This document shows positions 32,298-40,989 of a DNA stretch of 45,909 nt, in pieces. This stretch comes from Acidimicrobiaceae bacterium (GTDB taxonomy: Bacteria > Actinomycetota > Acidimicrobiia > Acidimicrobiales > RAAP-2): NCBI GenBank assembly GCA_027315045.1, contig DAHUZS010000014.1:1-45909 (forward strand). The letters run 5' to 3'. The first letter of the stretch is position 1; the number at the start of each line of letters is the position of its first letter. Both the position numbers and the translations under genes were made by a program. The notes under the pieces were generated by a model. The model made no database searches, was not told the origin of the DNA, and worked only from the letters and a program-made list of their open reading frames with translations.

Positions 32298-32303
32298 TAA
32301 ACT
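32298..32303 (+). promoter_or_regulatory. Possible -10 box TAAACT for the sigma-factor gene
   Basis: TAAACT lies about 110 nt before the TTG start, in an AT-richer patch. It would give a leader of about 105 nt. No -35 at proper spacing is convincing. Confidence 0.35.
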
Positions 32304-32414
32304 TAGGGAGAAACCGTTGTCACGCTGTGGGGCGTGGCCGGTCGGACCCATCAAGAGACCCCCCAGCCCTGGGCCGAGGGTGATGCCCCAAGCTGACGGA
32401 GGACGACGGAAGCC

Positions 32415-33353
<939 letters not shown>

Positions 33354-33376
33354 GCCGGGTCCGACCGATCGGCCGG

Positions 33377-33382
33377 TAGCAT
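33377..33382 (+). promoter_or_regulatory. -10 box TAGCAT for the miniprotein (leaderless)
   Basis: TAGCAT lies 7 nt before the ATG at 33390. The spacing matches the other leaderless starts of this window. Confidence 0.5.
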
Positions 33383-33389
33383 CGGGCCC

Positions 33390-33467
33390 ATGAAGAAGCT
33401 GTTGGTGCTCGTGATCCTGGTCGCAGTGGCGGGCGTGATCGCCGCCCGCCGGCTGCGGGAGGCCTGA
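33390..33467 (+). CDS. 25-residue membrane miniprotein
   Basis: A short frame of 25 residues starting MKKLLVLVILVAVAG and ending ARRLREA: two lysines, one hydrophobic helix of about 16 residues, then a basic end. This is the layout of small single-pass membrane proteins such as the actinobacterial DLW-39 type, but it is shorter and lacks their C-terminal motif. Support comes from the leaderless promoter spacing, good GC-rich codon use, and the fit between the sigma-factor stop and the convergent HAD gene stop at 33483. The function is unknown. Confidence 0.55.
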   Translation: MKKLLVLVILVAVAGVIAARRLREA

Positions 33468-33482
33468 GTCGTCAGGCTCGGC

Positions 33483-34289
33483 TCAGGGGACGAGCGCGGT
33501 CGTCCGTGCCCGGATCTCGCCTCCCCGCCGTCGCCCCCACCGACCGAGGACCACGGCGGCCGCGGCCAGGGCGACGCTGGTGACCATCGGTGCGGCCGCC
33601 GCCGCCCGGTCGCGCAGGCGGACCGGCTTGGTGAACTGGCAGATCTCCCAGTTGCGCTGCCGCGCCACCTTGGCCAGGTGGTGGTCGGCGTTCACCGCCA
33701 CCGGCCTGCCGACCACCTCGAGCATGGGGACGTCGGTGGCGGCGTCCGAGTAGGCGGTCGAGGCCGCCAGGTCGAGGCCCATGGTCTCGGCCAGCTCGGT
33801 GATGGCCTCGGCCTTGTGCACGCCGTCGGCGAAGAAGGCCATGCGCCCGGTGTAGCGGCCGTCGTCGTCCACCTCGGCCCGTGAGCAGATGACCCCGTCG
33901 ACGCCGAGCAGCTCGGCCATGGGCAGGACGATCTCCTCGGGGGAGGCTGAGACCAGATAGACGCGCTGGCCGGCCAGGTGGTGGCCGGCCATGAGCTCGA
34001 TGGCCTCGGCGTAGATGAGGGGCTCGACCGTCTCGAGCAGCCGCTCGCGGACGATCTGGCGGACCCGGTCGCGGTCCCAGCCCTTGGTGAGGGAGAGGAG
34101 CGACTCGCGGATCTTGGCCATGCGCTCCTCGTCGGCGCCCAACCGGACGTAGAGGAGCTGGGAGCCGACGGCCCGCAGCACGGTGCGCCTGGTGATCAGT
34201 CCGTCACGGCGGAAGTGCCCGCTGAACGCGGCGATCGAGGCCTTGGTGATGACCGTCTTGTCCAGGTCAAAGAACGCCGCGCTCTCCAC
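33483..34289 (-). CDS. HAD-IB family phosphatase with C-terminal membrane segment
   Basis: 268 residues from GTG at 34289. The HAD motifs are FFDLDKT (nucleophile D8, acid D10), LVSASPEE (motif II), a lysine in the GVHKAEAI segment (motif III) and YSDAATDVPML (motif IV). The cap resembles SerB-like subclass IB enzymes. A hydrophobic stretch near 233-248 may anchor it to the membrane. Substrates of this group include phosphoserine and lipid phosphates; the sequence does not decide. A TAGCAT box lies 6 nt before the start. Confidence 0.87.
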   Translation of the reverse strand: MESAAFFDLDKTVITKASIAAFSGHFRRDGLITRRTVLRAVGSQLLYVRLGADEERMAKIRESLLSLTKGWDRDRVRQIVRERLLETVEPLIYAEAIELMAGHHLAGQRVYLVSASPEEIVLPMAELLGVDGVICSRAEVDDDGRYTGRMAFFADGVHKAEAITELAETMGLDLAASTAYSDAATDVPMLEVVGRPVAVNADHHLAKVARQRNWEICQFTKPVRLRDRAAAAAPMVTSVALAAAAVVLGRWGRRRGGEIRARTTALVP

Positions 34290-34295
34290 GGGGTC

Positions 34296-34301
34296 ATGCT
34301 A
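34296..34301 (-). promoter_or_regulatory. -10 box TAGCAT for the HAD gene (leaderless)
   Basis: TAGCAT on the minus strand, 6 nt before the GTG at 34289. No Shine-Dalgarno sequence is present. Confidence 0.5.
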
Positions 34302-34358
34302 CGGGGGGACCACGCACCGTCCGCGCATGAGACGGTCCGGGGGGGAAGGAACCTCCGC

Positions 34359-35021
34359 TCACTCCCCGACGAGGACCTGGCGGACCACGGCTTCGCCGTC
34401 CTGGCTCACGAGCACGAGCACCTCGTCGCCCTCGCGCAGCACCACCTCGTCCCGGGGGGCGACCACGTGGTCCTCCTGCACGACGGCGACCACGGCGGCC
34501 TCCCGGGGCAGCTCCAGGTCCGACAGTGCTCTGCCGGCCGCTGGGGACTCGGGCGCCAGGGTCACCTCCACCAGGTGGGTGGCACCCCCCTCGAACTGGA
34601 GCAGGCGGATCAAGGACCCCACCGAGACGGCCTCCTCGACGATGGCCGTGATGAACCCTGGCGTCGACACCGAGATGTCGACCCCCCAGCTCTCGTTGAA
34701 GAGCCACTGGTTCTTCGAGTGGTTGACCCGGGCCACCACTCGGGGCACGGCGAACTCCTGCTTGGCCAACAGCGAGATCACCAGGTTGTCCTCGTCGTCG
34801 CCGGTCGCCGCGACGACCACGTCGACGCTGGCCAGCCCGGCGGCGTCGAGGGAGGAGACCTCGCAGGCGTCGGCGGTGATCCAGGTCACGTCGAGATCCC
34901 GCCGCCGGCGCTCGACAACATCGGGCTCCTTGTCGATCACCAGGACGTCGTGGCCGCTCAGGTGGAGGTCCCCGGCGATGGTGGTGCCCACGCTCCCGCC
35001 GCCGCAGATCGCGACTTTCAC
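34359..35021 (-). CDS. TrkA-type K+ channel/transporter regulator, second of pair (CeoC-like)
   Basis: 220 residues from GTG at 35021, overlapping the stop of the first TrkA gene. An RCK_N Rossmann domain (VAICGGGSVGTTIAGDLHL, then VLVIDKEPD and VVAATGDDEDN) occupies about 1-130, and an RCK_C/TrkA_C domain about 140-220. These proteins bind NAD(H), ATP or cyclic nucleotides and gate potassium uptake proteins. Mycobacteria carry the same pair (ceoB-ceoC) beside an APC-type membrane protein, as here. Confidence 0.9.
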   Translation of the reverse strand: MKVAICGGGSVGTTIAGDLHLSGHDVLVIDKEPDVVERRRRDLDVTWITADACEVSSLDAAGLASVDVVVAATGDDEDNLVISLLAKQEFAVPRVVARVNHSKNQWLFNESWGVDISVSTPGFITAIVEEAVSVGSLIRLLQFEGGATHLVEVTLAPESPAAGRALSDLELPREAAVVAVVQEDHVVAPRDEVVLREGDEVLVLVSQDGEAVVRQVLVGE

Positions 35022-35704
35022 GACGGGTGCGCCGGTTCGCTTCGGGTCGGTTCGGCGACCACCTGCTCGAGGAGGGTGCCGAATGCCGCCTTCTCGAGCG
35101 CCAGGAGCAGGACGTCGCCCTCCTGGCCGATGAGGTCGCCCACGTCGAGGCGCGGGACGCCGGCCCGGGTGACCGACACCACCTTCACCTGACCGTCGCC
35201 CTCGATCTCGCGCAGCGGCCGGCCGGCCAAGTGCTCGGGCAGCCGCCGCTCCACCAAGACCAGCTTGCCGGTGGCGTCGACCCACTCGGCGTCGTTGCGC
35301 TCCGAGAAGAGGGTCCGGTGGACCTGGTCGATGGTCCAGGGCACGGTGGCCACCGTCGGGATCCCGAGCCGCTGGTAGATCTCAGCCCGGCGGGGGTCGT
35401 AGATGCGGGCCACCACCCGGGGGATCCCGTAGTTCTCCCGGGCGATGCGCACGGTGAGGATGTTGGTGTTGTCCCCGCTCGTGACGGCCGCCAGGGCCTC
35501 GGCCTCCTTGGCCCCCGCCGTCTCGAGGTCGTCGCGGTCGAAACCCGAGCCCACGAGGCGCTGGCCCCGGAAGTGTTCCGAGAGCCGGCGGAAAGCCCGG
35601 GGGTTCTGGTCGAGGATGGCGACGCTGTGGCCGTCGTCGTCGAGGGACATGGCCAACCCGGAACCGACTCGGCCGCACCCGACCACGATGACGTGCACCC
35701 GCAC
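35018..35704 (-). CDS. TrkA-type K+ uptake regulator, first of pair (CeoB-like)
   Basis: 228 residues from GTG at 35704. The RCK_N Rossmann domain starts at once (HVIVVGCGRVGSGLA; acidic ligand in VAILDQNP) and contains SGDNTNILTVRIAREN and RVVARIYDPRRAEIY. An RCK_C domain occupies about 140-220. It probably forms heteromers with the product of the overlapping downstream gene. It is divergent from the APC transporter it may regulate, with only 88 bases between the two starts. Confidence 0.9.
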   Translation of the reverse strand: MRVHVIVVGCGRVGSGLAMSLDDDGHSVAILDQNPRAFRRLSEHFRGQRLVGSGFDRDDLETAGAKEAEALAAVTSGDNTNILTVRIARENYGIPRVVARIYDPRRAEIYQRLGIPTVATVPWTIDQVHRTLFSERNDAEWVDATGKLVLVERRLPEHLAGRPLREIEGDGQVKVVSVTRAGVPRLDVGDLIGQEGDVLLLALEKAAFGTLLEQVVAEPTRSEPAHPS

Positions 35705-35779
35705 AGTGCAACACGGGGGCCTTCGCGTTGTAAAGGACGACGGGTCCGAGGGCCGCCGGAGTTCGGTGCCGGGCTGCTT

Positions 35780-35785
35780 TAGGGT
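35780..35785 (+). promoter_or_regulatory. -10 box TAGGGT for the APC transporter gene (leaderless)
   Basis: TAGGGT lies 7 nt before the ATG at 35793. It fixes the start and excludes the long upstream in-frame extension across the TrkA gene. Confidence 0.55.
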
Positions 35786-35792
35786 GAGCCGG

Positions 35793-38237
35793 ATGGATCG
35801 GCAGCCGGGAGCCCAAGTCGACGCCGGCGCGCGTAGTTCGAGCACCCCGGGCCAGGGTCAGGGCGACCGGCCGGCCCGGCCGGCGCCGCCGCCAGCCGGG
35901 CCCGAGGTGATGGCGACCGTCGGGTCCTCCCGGATCCCCGAGACCTTGGCCTACCGATTGAAGAACCGGTTGCTCGGGCCGCCCCTCGTCTCCGAGCAGT
36001 TGCGGACGGAGCGCCTCAGCCGGCCGATCGCCCTCGGGGTGCTTGCCCCCGACTGCCTGTCGTCCTCGGCCTACGGCACCGAGGAGACCCTGAACCAGCT
36101 GGTCCCGGCCATCGGGTTGGCCGCCTTCACCCTCGTGGTGCCGATCATGCTCGCCATCTTGGGCGTGCTGTTCTTCGTCACGCTCTCCTACGTCGAGGTC
36201 ATCGGCTGCTACACCAAGGCCGGCGGCGCGTACGTGGTGGCCCGGGACAACTTCGGCCCGACGATCGCCCAGATCGCCGCGGTGGCACTCCTCATCGACT
36301 ACACGGTGACCGTGGCGGTGCAGACCGCCGCCGGCACCGACGCGCTGACCAGCGCGTTCCCGGCCCTCGTGCCCTACAGCGTGGCGATCTCGGTCGCGGT
36401 GGTGCTGGTCCTCATCTATGGCAACCTCCGGGGGATCCGGGAGGCGGGACGGGTGTTCGCCTTCCCGACCTACTTCTTCGTCCTCTCGGTGTCGTCGGTG
36501 ATCCTGGTCGGCTACGTGAAGGCCGCCCTCGGCGACCTACACGCCCACCCCCTGCCCCCGGTCGGGCTGCTCGTCGACGGCCACCTCGGGCACGCCGGCT
36601 CGGGCTGGCTCATGGGGCTGGCCTTCATCACCCTGCTCCGGGCATTCGCCAACGGGGGGTCGTCGCTCACCGGCCTCGAGGCCATCTCCAACGGGGTGGC
36701 CAGCTTCCGCCCCCCCGAGGCGGTCAACGCCCGGCGGACCCTGGTCGCCATGAGCGTCACCCTGGCCTTCCTCTTGGCCGGGGTGACGCTTCTCGCCCGT
36801 TGGACCCACGCCATCCCCTATGCGGCCGGGTCACCGACGGTCATCTCCCAGGAGGTCCGGTACGTGCTCGGCACGAGCGGCGTGGCCAAGGCACTCTTCT
36901 ACGTGGTGCAGGCGGCCACGCTCCTCGTCCTCTACACCGGGGGGAACACCAGCTTCAACGGGTTCCCGTACCTCGCCAGCTTCGTCGCCGGCGACCAGTT
37001 CCTGCCGGGCCAGCTCACCCGCCGGGGGCACCGGTTGGCCTTCTCCAACGGCATCGTGGTGCTCGGCGCCGTGGCCATCACCCTTCTCTTGGCCACCAAC
37101 TCCAAGGTGAGCGCGCTGGTCGCCCTGTACGCGATCGGCGTGTTCACCGGCTTTGCCATGGCCGGGTCGGGCATGGTCCGCCACCACCTGCGCGAGCGGG
37201 GACGCCACTGGCGCCGGAGCCTCGGGATCAACGGCTTCTCGGCCTTCCTGTCGGCGGCCGTCGTCGGGATCCTGGCGGTGGCCAAGTTCACCGAGGGGGC
37301 CTGGGTGGTGGTGGTGGTCGGTCCGCTCCTCTTCCTCGGGCTGATCCGGCTCCACCGCCGCTACGTCGCCGAGGAGCGGCTGCTCGAGCTGGGGGCGACG
37401 CGGGCCACCGAGGCCGCCATCCTCTCCCGCCACGTGGTCGTGGTGTTCGTCGACCGCTTCGACCTCGCCACCGGCCGCGCCCTGCAGTACGCGCGCAGCC
37501 TGACCCCTGACGACCTCCGCGCGGTCCACTTCAACCTGGACTCCACCGTCACCAGGCGGCTCGAGGAGGAGTGGAGCCGCCTCGGGCTGTCCCGGGTCCC
37601 GCTCGACATCGTCGAGTGTCGGGACCGGCGGCTGACCCGGGCCGCGGTCGACCTGGTCGCGGAGGCGGTGGCCGACGGGGACACCGAGTGCACGGTGCTC
37701 CTGCCCCGCCGGAGCTTCGGTTCGGGCTGGCGCCTGCTCCTGCACGACCGCACGGCCGACCGGCTCGCGGCGGCGCTGAGCGTGGTGCCCCACGTCAGCC
37801 CGACGATCGTCCCGTTCAACGTGGGCGACGTGCTCTCGGGCCGGGTGAGCGCCGAGCCCCTGGCTCGCGAGGGGGCCCGGGCCGGCTCACCCGAGCCGCG
37901 CGGCCAGCTGTTGGCGGCCGACGAGGCGCTGGCCCGCCGCTCCGCCGACACCGTGCCCATCGGGCAGGTGAACTGGCGGCACCGGGTCCGGGTGGCCGGA
38001 CGGGTCCACTCGGTGCGGGTCCAGCCCCGCGGGGGTACCTCCAACCTCGAGTGCGTCCTGGCCGACGACAGCGGGCGGGTCCTGCTCGTCTTCCAGGGTC
38101 GGCGCCGTATCCCGGGGATCGAGACCGGGGCCCGGCTGGTCGCCTCGGGGATGGCCGGGTCCTGGGGGCGCCACCTGGCGCTGCTCAATCCGGACTACGA
38201 GCTGGTGGCGGGGGCGGACGACCAGGGGGATGGGTGA
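35793..38237 (+). CDS. APC-superfamily transporter (KimA-like) fused to a C-terminal OB-fold domain
   Basis: 814 residues. A Pro/Gly-rich cytoplasmic N-terminus (about 1-45) is followed by a transporter core of about twelve helices (about 85-520). The substrate-binding start is APDCLSSSAYGTEE, followed by CYTKAGGAYVVARDNFG. Cytoplasmic segments follow (about 540-690). The last about 80 residues (RHRVRVAGRVHSVRVQP, LECVLADDSGRVLLVF, IPGIETGARLVASG) look like an OB-fold domain that in mycobacteria is a separate small protein (Rv2694c type) near the same genes. The relation to KimA-type K+ importers and the TrkA neighbours point to potassium uptake. The substrate remains inferred. Confidence 0.85.
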   Translation: MDRQPGAQVDAGARSSSTPGQGQGDRPARPAPPPAGPEVMATVGSSRIPETLAYRLKNRLLGPPLVSEQLRTERLSRPIALGVLAPDCLSSSAYGTEETLNQLVPAIGLAAFTLVVPIMLAILGVLFFVTLSYVEVIGCYTKAGGAYVVARDNFGPTIAQIAAVALLIDYTVTVAVQTAAGTDALTSAFPALVPYSVAISVAVVLVLIYGNLRGIREAGRVFAFPTYFFVLSVSSVILVGYVKAALGDLHAHPLPPVGLLVDGHLGHAGSGWLMGLAFITLLRAFANGGSSLTGLEAISNGVASFRPPEAVNARRTLVAMSVTLAFLLAGVTLLARWTHAIPYAAGSPTVISQEVRYVLGTSGVAKALFYVVQAATLLVLYTGGNTSFNGFPYLASFVAGDQFLPGQLTRRGHRLAFSNGIVVLGAVAITLLLATNSKVSALVALYAIGVFTGFAMAGSGMVRHHLRERGRHWRRSLGINGFSAFLSAAVVGILAVAKFTEGAWVVVVVGPLLFLGLIRLHRRYVAEERLLELGATRATEAAILSRHVVVVFVDRFDLATGRALQYARSLTPDDLRAVHFNLDSTVTRRLEEEWSRLGLSRVPLDIVECRDRRLTRAAVDLVAEAVADGDTECTVLLPRRSFGSGWRLLLHDRTADRLAAALSVVPHVSPTIVPFNVGDVLSGRVSAEPLAREGARAGSPEPRGQLLAADEALARRSADTVPIGQVNWRHRVRVAGRVHSVRVQPRGGTSNLECVLADDSGRVLLVFQGRRRIPGIETGARLVASGMAGSWGRHLALLNPDYELVAGADDQGDG

Positions 38238-38471
38238 GCCGCGGGCACGGTTCCTTGCCCTCGGGGCCTCTCGGTCGCTATCGTCCACCCGGCCCTGTCG
38301 GGCTCCTCGACCCGTGCTGAGCCGTATTCCGCCTCTCACCGGCGCGCTGGCCCGAGGTTCGTCGAAGGAGCGCGGCGCGGGTCGTCGGCGAGGTCACCGC
38401 CGGCGGAACGCCCCGGGGTCGGGGCGAGGGAGCGTCAAGAGAACAGCCACGCGAAGGGAACCACGTCGCAG

Positions 38472-40796
38472 ATGCCAGCGTTGACCCAGCTCGCCACCGA
38501 GGGGAGCTACCAGAACTTCCACCTTGGCGGCACCGACAAGGTGTGGCTGATCCTGGCGCTCTTCGCCGGGCTGGTCGGGATCCTCTCGGGCCTTGCGCTC
38601 ATGCGCGGAGTCCTCAGGGCCGACCAGGGCACCCCCAAGATGCGCGAGATCGCCCGGGCCATCCAGGAGGGCGCCCAGGCCTTCTTGAAGCGCCAGTTCA
38701 AGGTGATCGTCATCATCGTCGTGCCGCTCGCCGTCCTCATCTTCTTCACCGCCACCAAGGTCACCCGGCCCAACGGCACCATCGCCTTCAGCTTCGTCCA
38801 GGCCGGGCTGCTCCGGGTGGTCTGCTTTCTGTTCGGTGCGACCTTCTCCGGACTGACCGGGTTCATCGGGATGAGCGTGGCGGTCCGGGGCAACGTGCGA
38901 ACCGCCGCCGCCGCCACCGGCGGGCGTATGTCCGGGGCGCTGCGGGTGGCCTTCCGGTCCGGGGCGGTGACCGGCATGTTGTGCGTGGGGCTGGGCCTGC
39001 TCGGCGCCACCGCCATCATGTTCATCTTCCAGAACACGGCCACCGCCGTGTTGGTCGGGTTCGCCTTCGGGGCTTCCCTCCTCGCCCTGTTCATGCGGGT
39101 GGGCGGCGGGATCTTCACCAAGGCCGCCGACGTGGGGGCCGACCTCGTGGGCAAGGTCGAAGCCGGGATCCCCGAGGACGACCCGAGGAACGCCGCGGTG
39201 ATCGCCGACAACGTCGGCGACAACGTGGGGGACTGCGCCGGCATGGCGGCCGACCTGTTCGAGTCCTACATCATCACCATAATCTCCTCGCTCATCTTGG
39301 GGTTCGCGGCGTTTCGGACCATCCACGCCAACCCGACCCCGGCCGTGCTCTATCCCCTGATCGTGCCGGCGATCGGCATCCTGGCCTCGATGGCCGGGGT
39401 GCTCCTCGTCCGGGCCCGGCCGAAGGACCGCAACGCGCTGACAGCCATCAACCGCGGCTTTTGGAGCGCGGCGGTGATCACCGTGCTGGCCGCGTTCTTC
39501 GTGGCCCAGTACTACGTGCACAACCTGAAGGTCTTCTACGCGGTGCTGACCGGCGTGGTGCTGGCCCTGGTGACGAGCCAGATCACCGAGCAGTTCACCT
39601 CCACCGAGCGAAACCCGGTGCGAGAGATCGCCGAATCGGCCCGGACCGGACCGGCCACCACCGTGCTCTCGGGCATCTCCATCGGGCTCGAGTCCTCGGT
39701 GTGGGCGATCATCGCCATCGCCATCGCCATCGCCGTGGCCATCGGGCTCGGCGGCGGGAACATCGAGCTCTCCTTGTACCTGGTGGCGCTGATCGGCATC
39801 GGCCTGCTCGCCACCACCGGGATGGTGGTCTCGGAGGACAGCTTCGGCCCGGTCTCGGACAACGCCGCCGGGATCGCCGAGATGTCCGGCGAGTTCAGTG
39901 GCGAAGCCGAGCGGATCATGGTCAGCCTTGACGCCGTCGGCAATACCACCAAGGCCATCACCAAGGGCGTCGCCATCGGCTCCGCCGTCATCGCCGCCGT
40001 GGCCCTGTTCGCGTCGTTCATCGAGACCATCGGCTCGCAGTTGAACCTGCACGTGAGCGGGACCGAGCTGTTCCATCAGGCCGCCGCCCAGATCAATGTG
40101 GCCGATCCCACCACCTTCATCGGCCTGTTGATCGGCGGATCGGTCGCCTTCTTGTTCTCGTCCCTGGCCATCAGGGCGGTGGGTCGCTCGGCCGGCACCG
40201 TGGTCCAGGAGGTCCGCCGCCAGTTCTGGGACCACCCCGGGATCATGGACTACACCGACCAGCCCGAGTACGGCCGGGTGATTTCCATCTGCACCGCCGC
40301 TGCCCAGCGCGAGCTGGCCACTCCGGCCCTGCTCGCGGTGCTGACCCCGGCGATCGTCGGTTTCGGCATCAACTACCAGGCCCTCGGGGCCTTCCTCGCC
40401 GCTGCCATCCTCACCGGCCAGCTCATGGCCAACACCCTGTCGAACTCCGGGGGGGCCTGGGACAACGCCAAGAAGTTCATCGAGGACGGGAACGAGGGCG
40501 GCAAGGGGTCCGAGACCCACAAGGCGGCGGTGATCGGGGACACCGTCGGCGACCCGTTCAAGGACACCGCCGGCCCGGCGCTCAACCCGTTGATCAAGGT
40601 GATGAACCTGGTGTCGCTGTTGATCCTGCCGGCCGTGATCTCGCTCCGCCACAACGGTGCCCGTTACGCCATCGCCGGGATCGCCCTAGCCATCCTGCTC
40701 TCGGCCATCGCCTTCTCCAAGCGCCGGACCGAGTCCATGGTGGCCGACGAGACACCGGCGTTGGCGGTCGCGGACGCCGCGGACGTCGCGGACTAG
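38472..40796 (+). CDS. hppA: K+-independent proton-translocating pyrophosphatase
   Basis: 774 residues, about 16 membrane helices. The catalytic segments are complete: GGGIFTKAADVGADLVGK, ADNVGDNVGDCAGMAADLFESY and, near the C-terminus, SETHKAAVIGDTVGDPFKDTAGP. The residue that decides potassium dependence is lysine K494 in GNTTKA, the mark of the K+-independent subfamily. The pump couples hydrolysis of pyrophosphate to H+ export. The 234-nt upstream gap holds a possible TATCGT -10 box near 38279 and no recognised riboswitch. Its gene stands between potassium transport and topA. Confidence 0.95.
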   Translation: MPALTQLATEGSYQNFHLGGTDKVWLILALFAGLVGILSGLALMRGVLRADQGTPKMREIARAIQEGAQAFLKRQFKVIVIIVVPLAVLIFFTATKVTRPNGTIAFSFVQAGLLRVVCFLFGATFSGLTGFIGMSVAVRGNVRTAAAATGGRMSGALRVAFRSGAVTGMLCVGLGLLGATAIMFIFQNTATAVLVGFAFGASLLALFMRVGGGIFTKAADVGADLVGKVEAGIPEDDPRNAAVIADNVGDNVGDCAGMAADLFESYIITIISSLILGFAAFRTIHANPTPAVLYPLIVPAIGILASMAGVLLVRARPKDRNALTAINRGFWSAAVITVLAAFFVAQYYVHNLKVFYAVLTGVVLALVTSQITEQFTSTERNPVREIAESARTGPATTVLSGISIGLESSVWAIIAIAIAIAVAIGLGGGNIELSLYLVALIGIGLLATTGMVVSEDSFGPVSDNAAGIAEMSGEFSGEAERIMVSLDAVGNTTKAITKGVAIGSAVIAAVALFASFIETIGSQLNLHVSGTELFHQAAAQINVADPTTFIGLLIGGSVAFLFSSLAIRAVGRSAGTVVQEVRRQFWDHPGIMDYTDQPEYGRVISICTAAAQRELATPALLAVLTPAIVGFGINYQALGAFLAAAILTGQLMANTLSNSGGAWDNAKKFIEDGNEGGKGSETHKAAVIGDTVGDPFKDTAGPALNPLIKVMNLVSLLILPAVISLRHNGARYAIAGIALAILLSAIAFSKRRTESMVADETPALAVADAADVAD

Positions 40797-40989
40797 GCGG
40801 CGAGGCTGTCTGCGCCTATTCGGTGCCACTGGGGCACTCGCGCGGGTTCCGCCGACATCGCCTCTGAACAGGTCTTCTTGTGTGCGCAGGCAGGGAGGGT
40901 CTTGACAGGGCCACCTACGGGCCGAAATGGTGTCCCCTCGGCGGCCCCCCCGGCCCCGGGTGCGATCCCCGAGCGACGCAGGAGTTGAC

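Noticed and set aside
35445-35792. Extended start of the APC transporter across the TrkA gene
   Set aside because: Coding belongs to the opposite strand there, and TAGGGT at 7 nt marks ATG 35793.
38238-38471. Possible c-di-AMP or other riboswitch before hppA
   Set aside because: GC-rich leader but none of the conserved ydaO-type sequence elements could be placed.
38394-40652. Long open frame of about 750 codons on the minus strand opposite hppA
   Set aside because: His/Gly/Asp-rich translation with no domain; it is the GC-driven shadow of a clear pyrophosphatase gene on the plus strand.
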